Source: Strigamia acuminata
Taxonomy: Eukaryota; Arthropoda; Chilopoda; Geophilomorpha; Linotaeniidae
Reading direction: 5' to 3'
Length of the DNA stretch: 64,000 bases
Assembly: GCA_949358305.1 (NCBI GenBank)
Contig: OX442321.1
Coordinates: 1,674,001 to 1,738,000 of the forward strand
The notes under the pieces are model-generated. The model did no database searches. It was not told the DNA's origin and worked only from the letters and a program-made list of their open reading frames with translations. A program made the translations under genes and the position numbers. Position 1 is the first letter of the stretch; every line of letters begins with the position of its first letter. Below are positions 57,380 through 64,000 of the stretch, piece by piece.

Positions 57380-59965
57380 TTATATTTTCATGTGAAAAGT
57401 TAAACTGACGAAATGGAAACGTTTAGTGAACTCTCTTTACTATTTTCGTTCGACAATTTAAGGAATACGAAGTATTTTAAATAAGAAATCAAAAAAGTTT
57501 CGAGTGAAATAAGAATACAGATATTTTTTTTCGAAGTTTGTTTTATTTCGAAAAGCTAAAAACATACAAGTTTAGAAGGCGGACTTCTTACGAATTTATC
57601 TTTCCACCTGAAAAGTTAAAACGAAGAAAACACCGCAACTATTTGGAAATATTTACAAGAAATTAAGTTTCTTGTAACTATACGTCGACACCGATAGCCA
57701 GCGACCACGCGCCATAGCAATACGCGTCGATCTCCGTATCAAACGCAGCAGGGAAGCTACTCAAACCTTCAACGCAAGGTGCGAACGAATGCTTGGAAAT
57801 TATGGCGGACAACAGATAAAAGACAGCGGAGAAATGTTACAGAAGGTTCGTAGAGATTTATTTAAGTGTCGCGAACTAATTTTTCCACTGCCATCGGTAC
57901 CAAAGATAATTTAGTTGTTGAAGAAAAACAACACACTCCATTTCGCAGAAAAGATTTGCAAATCGAAATGAATATTACCTTTATTTGAAGGAATTAACTA
58001 TTTTCACAAAAAGTACATTTTTTCCTTCGGGACAATGGAAATTAAGAAAATATAAAATGGCGGCGAATGAAGTTGCCGACCACGTAGAATAGTATTTTTT
58101 ACATTGAAAGTTACGAATCACGATAAACGCTTTCCCTCGGAAAAGTAAAAGGATTTCATTCAATCTTTCCTTTCGGAAATTTAACAGTGTTTTAAGTTTC
58201 CAACGATATTTGGGTCTCCCAAATTTTGAGAATTTCTAAATGAAATTTAGCTGTTTGAAAAACAACGAATATTTTTAGTAATCTAATCGGACATTTTCCC
58301 ACATGATTTCTTAAAACCGGAATAACAAATCCATTTGTGGCTATGAACTTTGCCACATGAAATATTTACGGAGCGAATATTTTTTAATTGGATTGAAGCT
58401 TTAAAATCAGATAGCTGATTTAAACGAAGAAAATAAGTTTCAAAGTAATTATTTTTCTTTCGGAAAAATCAAATAAATCACCGCTGATGAAAAGTTGTAT
58501 TTTTCCATTCGAAAAAACTAAGAATTGCACAAGATTTATCTTCTATTTTGAACATAGATTTTATTCGGAAAAGGAAAGATTCTAGATACATTATTTTTCT
58601 CTAAAAATTAAGAATTTAGTCAATTTTCCTAAAGGTTAATGGAATGTCATCATATATTTCGTTCGTAATTTACGTGTTAAAGTTTAATCAGAAAAACGAT
58701 TGAATATGTTTTATTTGCGATAAGTAAAAGAAAGGTTCTTTAAAAATGGAATTTCGATGCAAATCCCACAGTAAAGGGAATGTTATGTGTGAGCAATTAA
58801 CGAAAAGTTGGAATAACTTCATTTTATTTCATTCAAAAGTAGTTGTGAAAAATCAATTTCAAATATTTTTCAAAGAAAAATTATTTTTATCGGAAAAAAG
58901 TAATTTACATGTCCTCGCGCGGACCGAGTAGTAAACTGCTTAATTGTGACATCGATACTGTTATTGTGTCACGTGTTATACGGAATTCCAAACCAGTGAA
59001 TTACGAATTTTGGCGCGATAGGAATAGAAGTTTGACAGTGAAAGTTCTCCAGATTTGTCTTTTCATTTGAAAAGTTCAAATTGAGGAAATGCTGCAGCAG
59101 ATGAAGGTATTTACGACAATTGAGATTTAAATATTCTTTCATTCAAAAGATAAAAGATCTCTGCAAAAACATCTCGTTATTAGAGATAAGGGGGACGAAA
59201 ATTATTAAAACGAATAATCAAAGACACGTCCTTCGTAAATATCGCAAAGGAATAACTAATTGTGAAAACAATTGTCCGCTCAGGAAAAGTGGAATTTAGC
59301 TAGATATTTTCTTTCGAAAAATCAAAGCAATTGTCATCAAAAAAGAAAGATTTGATGAATAATTTTTACCCAAAAGTCTAAAGGATTGTCGAATAGTTTT
59401 CTCCCGAAAAACAAGTACACATTTGTACCAATAACTTTATCGTTTAAAGTAAAATTTCGAATATTTTCTTTTGGAAGATTAGAGAATTAGATAATTTTTC
59501 TCGCAAAACAAATTTAAAGAATTTTAACGAATTTTTATTTGTTAAAAAAATTTGTTAAAAAAGGGGGAGATGGATGGTGAAAATTTATTTTTTCACACTC
59601 GAAAAATGGAATTTAAACCCGAAAAAGTAAAGACTTGGTCAAATTATTCTTCCTATTGGAAATGAATACACAATGTTGGGAATCGAAAATAGATTTCAAT
59701 TACAAAGGAATGATTATTTGAACGATAATTGAATAAGAATAAGAAAAATTGAGAGTTTGAGAAAACTTTATTAAAGTTGTGGTTGTAACGATATCACACA
59801 CTAACGGAATAATTAAAAGAAAAATATTTTTTGAAGAAAAGTTATTTAATTATTTGGATTGGTAAAAATCCCAAAGTTCAAGAAGATTGAAGTAAGTTTA
59901 TTTTATTTTCATTTGAAAAATACAATATTTTACGAATGTCTTCCCGAAGGAATTTTATTTTATCG
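57380..59965 (+). ncRNA. leader of element B with array of short hairpin motifs
   Basis: No ORF of note over 2.5 kb. At intervals of roughly 30-150 nt a TTTTC-NNNN-GAAAA motif recurs, followed by an A-rich RTNAAA tail. Clear cases: TTTTCATGTGAAAA (57387), TTTCCCTCGGAAAAG (58132), TTTTTCTTTCGGAAAAATC (58452), TTTTCCATTCGAAAAAAC (58511), TTTTCTTTCGAAAAATC (59307), TTTTCTCCCGAAAAAC (59397), CTTTTCATTTGAAAAG (59059), TTTCATTTGAAAAATAC (59908). Weaker forms fill the spaces. The stems would be 5-6 bp with tetra- or pentaloops. A function is unproven; it could equally be an old decayed tandem repeat. Confidence 0.55.
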
Positions 59966-60374
59966 GTAAAATTGAATCTCGAAGGGAACGGACTTAGTAG
60001 AGAACTACTAAATAGATGTAACGTCCTTTATACCATTGGCCGACACTAACATCCGCCAATCAAAAGTTGGGAGATCTAGGGATCCCCAGCCCCCTGCTAT
60101 TAAAGGAGGACCAGATCAGATACTGATCATTCGCATCCAGACCAGACCAGAAGACGTGTTCCAGAGTCATCTTGACCACGCCGTCCCGATTTCAGTCACG
60201 ATTCGAATTTTGTGTGCCGTGTAACCTGCAAAAGCTAACACGTGTCAAACAAACGCGAAGTTTAATTTTATTTTGTCAAAAGTAAAGTTTAGAAGTGTTT
60301 CTTGTTGAAAAGTGTATTATATTCGTCTTCTTTATAAATTAAAGAATTAAAATCGTCAGATTTTGAATTTTTTT
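59966..60374 (+). other. spacer before the element B ORF
   Basis: Less AT-rich at 60030-60230, with a 62-codon frame lacking an ATG and any domain. It ends in an A/T-rich stretch with the ORF start. A subgenomic promoter or splice acceptor could lie here, but I see no decisive signal. Confidence 0.35.
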
Positions 60375-61856
60375 ATGGCTCAAAAACCATTGAATATAAT
60401 CGATCCAAAAGGAAATAATAAGCAGACAAACTTAAATTTAAGTTCTGTACCACTTGGCGATCAAACAGAAAAGATTCCCGATCATTTTACTCTGTATTGT
60501 AATCGTCATGGACTGGATAAAACCAAGTTTAAAAATATAATCGAAGCTTCAGACTATGTAAAAGCTAGGAACTGGCGAGATCGTACCCAATCTCAATCTT
60601 CACATCAAGATCCAGTACGGAATCCACAAACATACAGCCGAAACTTAGTGAATCAAGATTCTCATACTATGTTTCAAACATCCAGTAGGGGATCTAAGTT
60701 AGAAAAGTTTAAACCACCTAATTCGGTAGATAAGGGGGAAGAGAATTATAAACCTAATAATTCTCGTCCAGAGAGTTCGTTAACTAACCAGTCGGTTGTT
60801 CAGAACAAATTAAAACTCGTTTACAATCGAGATCAGCTAATTTCAGTTCGATATGCTAATCCAGCTGAAGCACAACGATATGTGGCTAGCCTTAATCTGT
60901 CGATTAACCTACCGCTATCAAAAGAATTGGGAACCGTAAACAAAAGTTTTGGGCCACCAATATCAACGCAAAGGAAAGATATTCGGACTCCAAACAAACA
61001 TTTGCAGTCAAATAACGTACAACAACGTGCCCGATCGCCGATCACAAACTCATGTTTGCGGACGTATGATTTGTCTACCAAGAAGAGTCCCCAGCCAAGA
61101 CAATTCTACCTAACGCCCATTTCAAATCGAAAAAAGGTCAAGCAAACTTTTCCCTTGAAAAAGTATTACCAACACGATAATGAGAATGATTTTAAACCTA
61201 AAAAAGAAAGTTTTTTGACTAACCCACGGGAGATCCGGTATCAATTCGAACAGTATTGTAAACAATACCAGTTAAATTCAGCTGAATTTAAAAATATAAA
61301 CGAAGCGCAACAATTCGTATTTCGAAATCAATACCGTAACCAACGACTAAAACCCGTCCCAGTCGTCAATCTGACGGAGATACAACAATTTGCGTCTGGA
61401 AAGCAACCCTGCAATATCCAGAATAATTCATCTCAACGAGAGGAATTAAGAACTTCAAAAAAGCGTTTTCGGTCACCAAGTCCAGCTGGTGATGAAGAAA
61501 CTTCAAGTACAAACCAACATGTTCAAAAACTGACTGAAAACCCAGGTTTCCAATCATCAGTTCCACGACTTAGAGTCAAATATAGATCCCCTCGTTTGTT
61601 GCGGGATTTCACAATTCCAAATATGGGTCCTTTCCACGTATGGTTTTCCAATGAGGGTCCCATTCATGTATGGTTTTCCAGAGATGACCTAAAACAAAAA
61701 GTTGGGTCGTCACGGTCATTTACACTGCCAAGTGAGTACACTGTGTGTAACTGCCCAAAGAAAAAACGTCGAAAGAAATCAGTACAGCAGGCTGAGAGAT
61801 CTCGGAAATTTGCAAATATGCGAGCTCAATATTTAGCAAAGAATCATGTTGATTAA
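60375..61856 (+). CDS. element B ORF: basic repeat-containing protein, function unknown
   Basis: 493 codons plus stop, from the first ATG (60375; the frame is open a few codons further up but without ATG). I do not recognise the family. It is Asn/Gln/Ser/Arg/Lys-rich and strongly basic. Counting from the upstream TTG (add 4 to Met numbering), three diverged copies of a ~22-residue motif are visible at about 46-66, 154-174 and 298-319, with pattern Y/C-x6-L-x4-[FY]-x-N-x2-EA-x2-[YF]-V. A 10-residue tandem duplication, GPFHVWFSNE / GPIHVWFSRD, is at 422-441. A CNCPKKKRRKK cluster near 462-472 could be a nuclear-localisation or RNA-binding patch. There is no CCHC knuckle, capsid, protease or RT motif. 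By position it replaces gag-pol, so it may be a remnant or novel Gag-like RNA-binding protein or a captured gene. Confidence 0.7.
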   Translation: MAQKPLNIIDPKGNNKQTNLNLSSVPLGDQTEKIPDHFTLYCNRHGLDKTKFKNIIEASDYVKARNWRDRTQSQSSHQDPVRNPQTYSRNLVNQDSHTMFQTSSRGSKLEKFKPPNSVDKGEENYKPNNSRPESSLTNQSVVQNKLKLVYNRDQLISVRYANPAEAQRYVASLNLSINLPLSKELGTVNKSFGPPISTQRKDIRTPNKHLQSNNVQQRARSPITNSCLRTYDLSTKKSPQPRQFYLTPISNRKKVKQTFPLKKYYQHDNENDFKPKKESFLTNPREIRYQFEQYCKQYQLNSAEFKNINEAQQFVFRNQYRNQRLKPVPVVNLTEIQQFASGKQPCNIQNNSSQREELRTSKKRFRSPSPAGDEETSSTNQHVQKLTENPGFQSSVPRLRVKYRSPRLLRDFTIPNMGPFHVWFSNEGPIHVWFSRDDLKQKVGSSRSFTLPSEYTVCNCPKKKRRKKSVQQAERSRKFANMRAQYLAKNHVD

Positions 61857-62440
61857 CATGATATGATACACAAAGATTCCCCGATTATAGTGTAAACAGA
61901 AAATCCTCTTCTAAAAATCATGACCTCTCTTCTAAAGAAAAGGGGGACAAAATATAAAAGTTAGAATTAACAAAATTTTGAAAAGTAATGCTACATTATT
62001 AAGACAACTAGTTTAATTAAATTAGTCAATTGTACAAAGAATACCAAGTGACTCCGGTCATGACAATTAAGGGGGACAATTATGATTTCTTAATTGTCAA
62101 CTCTTATCATCTAAAAGCTATTTATTGTATATTTATAGCGATACATCTGACTAGGCATATGAAATAAATATTTTGTGATAACACAAATGATGATTTTATG
62201 TATGACGAAAGTTTCTTCAAAAAGAAGACTTGGAAATAAATTCTGGACTTGAATTTAGGCTATTAGAAAAGATTATTTCGGCAGAAAATCAGAACTTAGA
62301 TAATTCAAGTTAGTTTATGTAAGCTCAAATTCGAAATTGGAAGTCACGGTATCTCCAAGATACATCAAGTCCGAAAATAGCATTTATGCTAATTAGGAGA
62401 ATAACGAAAACTCTATAAAATTTTATATAATTGTGTTATT
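61857..62440 (+). other. 3' region of element B with repeated polypurine-like motifs
   Basis: AT-rich, non-coding. AAAGGGGGACAAAA (about 61938) and TTAAGGGGGACAATTA (about 62067) closely resemble the terminal polypurine tract. Similar motifs occur at 59188, 59561 and 60732. Confidence 0.55.
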
Positions 62441-62450
62441 AAGGGGGATG
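62441..62450 (+). other. polypurine tract of element B
   Basis: AAGGGGGATG immediately before the 3' LTR start TGTGACGG. It is the expected plus-strand primer. Confidence 0.75.
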
Positions 62451-64000
62451 TGTGACGGTTTACAATGGCTATAAATGCCTATTTTCTTAGAAAGAAGCGC
62501 TGTTGCGCCATTATCATGATATCTCGAAGATATTCTGTGTAAAACTGATAAATGTCTGGAATAAAGTTATTTATGATGTTTCAAATACAAAGATGTTCGT
62601 TTATTAAGAATAAACACTCATTCCTACTTGATATCAAAGGATTCCGGCCGAATCACGAAGAGTCGTCTGCTAAAACCGCATTTGTCAATGCGCAATGTTG
62701 CCACAAGATGGCGCGATTACGATTTAGCGGCAAATTCAAGATATGAATATAAAACATGTAAATAAATATAAAACTATATTTACTAGAATGAAACGAAGCT
62801 TTGTGAACATTAATATAAAGATATATTAATGTCTTGTGATGTTAAATACAATGTAACTTCCATTTTCTGCGGGACAGGACATTTGGTGATCAATCGATCA
62901 ACCAATAGATCTGATTGGTGGATCCATTTCCGGTCCTGGGTATCCAGTTCCGGTTGTGGTGAGAATTAGCACATTGTTCCTCCGTATCCACTTCCGGTGA
63001 TACGGGATTGGAGGGATTCGTGGAACCCATGTTCCAATTGGATAACTGGATTAATCCTTAATCCAGTCAGGTTATATAAACCCAAACAACCGGCCATTCT
63101 GCAGCTCTGTTTGATTATTTCTGTTTGGTATTGTTACTTAAGAAGTATGATTCGTTGTTCACGTAAAAAACCTTTTGGTTCTTTGTTGATTTATTCGCAA
63201 AGAACCGTTGCATGATTCTACAGAATCATGCCACCGCCGGCAATTGAAGTCGAAGTGCTGGGATTATTATGTTGCATAAATGTTACAGTCTACGGTTGCG
63301 ACGCCGAAGGAGAACCCGCCGTTGTGCAATTCAGTATCCTCCGGACAGGACCAAGTTGTCTTTTTCGGTATGAACGTATTCCGTTACCACGAGTAGCATC
63401 GGTATTGTTGAGAATCGGTTCCTTCACCTGATGGTGCCAAAGCAGTCGGTTTTACAGTAACCACGAGTAGCACCAAGTGTTTGGCAAGCTGATTCTCATG
63501 GTATTCGATGCCAAAGCAGTCGGTCTATTATTAGTACCGCGAGAGATAAAACTGCTGTGCGGAGCCGCGAGCTATCGACCCCTGTGTACGTGGTACCGTC
63601 AACCACTCGATGGACGACCGTGCTGCGACGCCGGGGACGCTTGATACCGTTCTGCATGGCAAGGCGTATATTCTAATCGATGGCAATTGTGTGTTGCGAC
63701 GGGAAGCTTAATCTTCATTTTATTTATAACAGAAAAACTTAAACTCGACAACCAGTTGGACCAAAATCAAGTCAGAAGACTTAATCTCATATTGAACTCA
63801 ATATAACCGATAAGTTGACGACAACTTATTCCCGAAATATCTAAATAAGAATTCACAACGATATGAATTAAATATAATTCATAAGTGGAATATTGATAAG
63901 TAAATGAATACATTTACTTACACCAATATCCTCCCAAAGTTGTGGCGGTGCAGACAAAGTCAACCGCAATGCTCAGATCATTCGATTTATCGACGTGCGA
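62451..64000 (+). repeat. 3' LTR of element B (truncated by window edge)
   Basis: Matches 54951-56500 at an exact 7500-bp offset. The only difference I find is T at 55948 versus G at 63448. By homology it should end near 64350, followed by AAACC and the rest of element A2. Confidence 0.9.

Larger units (their letters stand above)
56846..57470 (+). repeat. triplicated primer-binding leader of element B
   Basis: Three diverged tandem units start at 56846, 57081 and 57267. Each opens with TCACACG, then the primer-site position, then AGGTTGCAA-TTAA-TTCGAT, an A-rich ATATTTAACTAAAAGATTTA part and CAGAC. Units 1 and 3 further share TTATATTTTCATGTGAAAAG and GTTAAACTGACGAAAT. The duplicated block starts within the last five bases of the LTR. 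Confidence 0.8.
54951..64000 (+). mobile_element. element B: large non-autonomous LTR retrotransposon (runs off window)
   Basis: A plus-strand element with 1900-bp LTRs and a 5600-bp internal region (56851-62450), predicted to end near 64350. It has a primer-binding site, polypurine tract, TATA and AATAAA signals and one ORF. No protease, RT, RNase H or integrase motif is found in any frame, so it must borrow enzymes in trans. The two LTRs differ at one base in the 1550 bp visible in both, so insertion is very recent. It interrupts element A2 after AAACC (54946-54950), the likely 5-bp target duplication. Confidence 0.85.

Noticed and set aside
60036-60224. 62-codon plus frame ahead of the element B ORF
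   Set aside because: Begins on TTG with no ATG, no domain and no support beyond being open.

Overview
The window is AT-rich, repeat-dominated eukaryotic DNA, almost certainly from an invertebrate metazoan. The evidence is intron-style sequence, dense miniature inverted-repeat transposons (MITEs), LTR retrotransposons whose primer-binding sites match metazoan tRNA-Pro, tRNA-Gln and initiator-tRNA-Met, 5S-rRNA-derived fragments, and one probable first coding exon of a DOK7-like PH-domain protein. The species cannot be named from sequence alone. No bacterial-type genes or operons are present.

Left end (1-4465): the 5' part of a minus-strand LTR retrotransposon (element A1). It has a 959-bp 5' LTR, a tRNA-Pro-type primer-binding site, a 1007-codon gag with an AT-hook, coiled coil, capsid-like region and CCHC zinc knuckle, and an overlapping pol frame that runs off the window. 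The gag-pol junction carries a textbook -1 frameshift signal: heptamer A AAA AAC, a gag stop one codon later, and a 7-bp stem after a 5-nt spacer.

Middle (about 4.5-53.4 kb): mostly non-coding. It holds at least fifteen terminal-inverted-repeat elements, many nested inside one another. It also holds seven main minisatellite arrays, several of which have periods near 20, 30 or 41 bp, small solo LTRs, three 5S-derived fragments, and long stretches with nothing recognisable. The only host-gene candidate is a 72-bp exon at 11831-11902 ending at a GTAAAG donor.

Right end (53.4-64 kb): the 3' LTR, polypurine tract and 3' coding end of a second minus-strand relative of A1 (element A2), interrupted at 54950 by a plus-strand element (element B). 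Element B has 1900-bp LTRs (one difference in the 1550 bp that can be compared), a perfect 18-nt tRNA-Gln primer-binding site that is duplicated 235 bp downstream, and about 3 kb of leader packed with degenerate TTTTC-loop-GAAAA hairpin motifs. It has a single 494-codon ORF (493 residues plus stop) of unknown, basic, repeat-containing protein and several polypurine-tract-like motifs. No protease, reverse transcriptase or integrase is visible. It is therefore a large, very recently moved non-autonomous element encoding a protein I do not recognise, and the best candidate for something undescribed. Elements A and B share the CA-CG-TGG junction at the LTR/primer site and a GGGGGATGTGTG polypurine/LTR junction, so A-type machinery may mobilise B.
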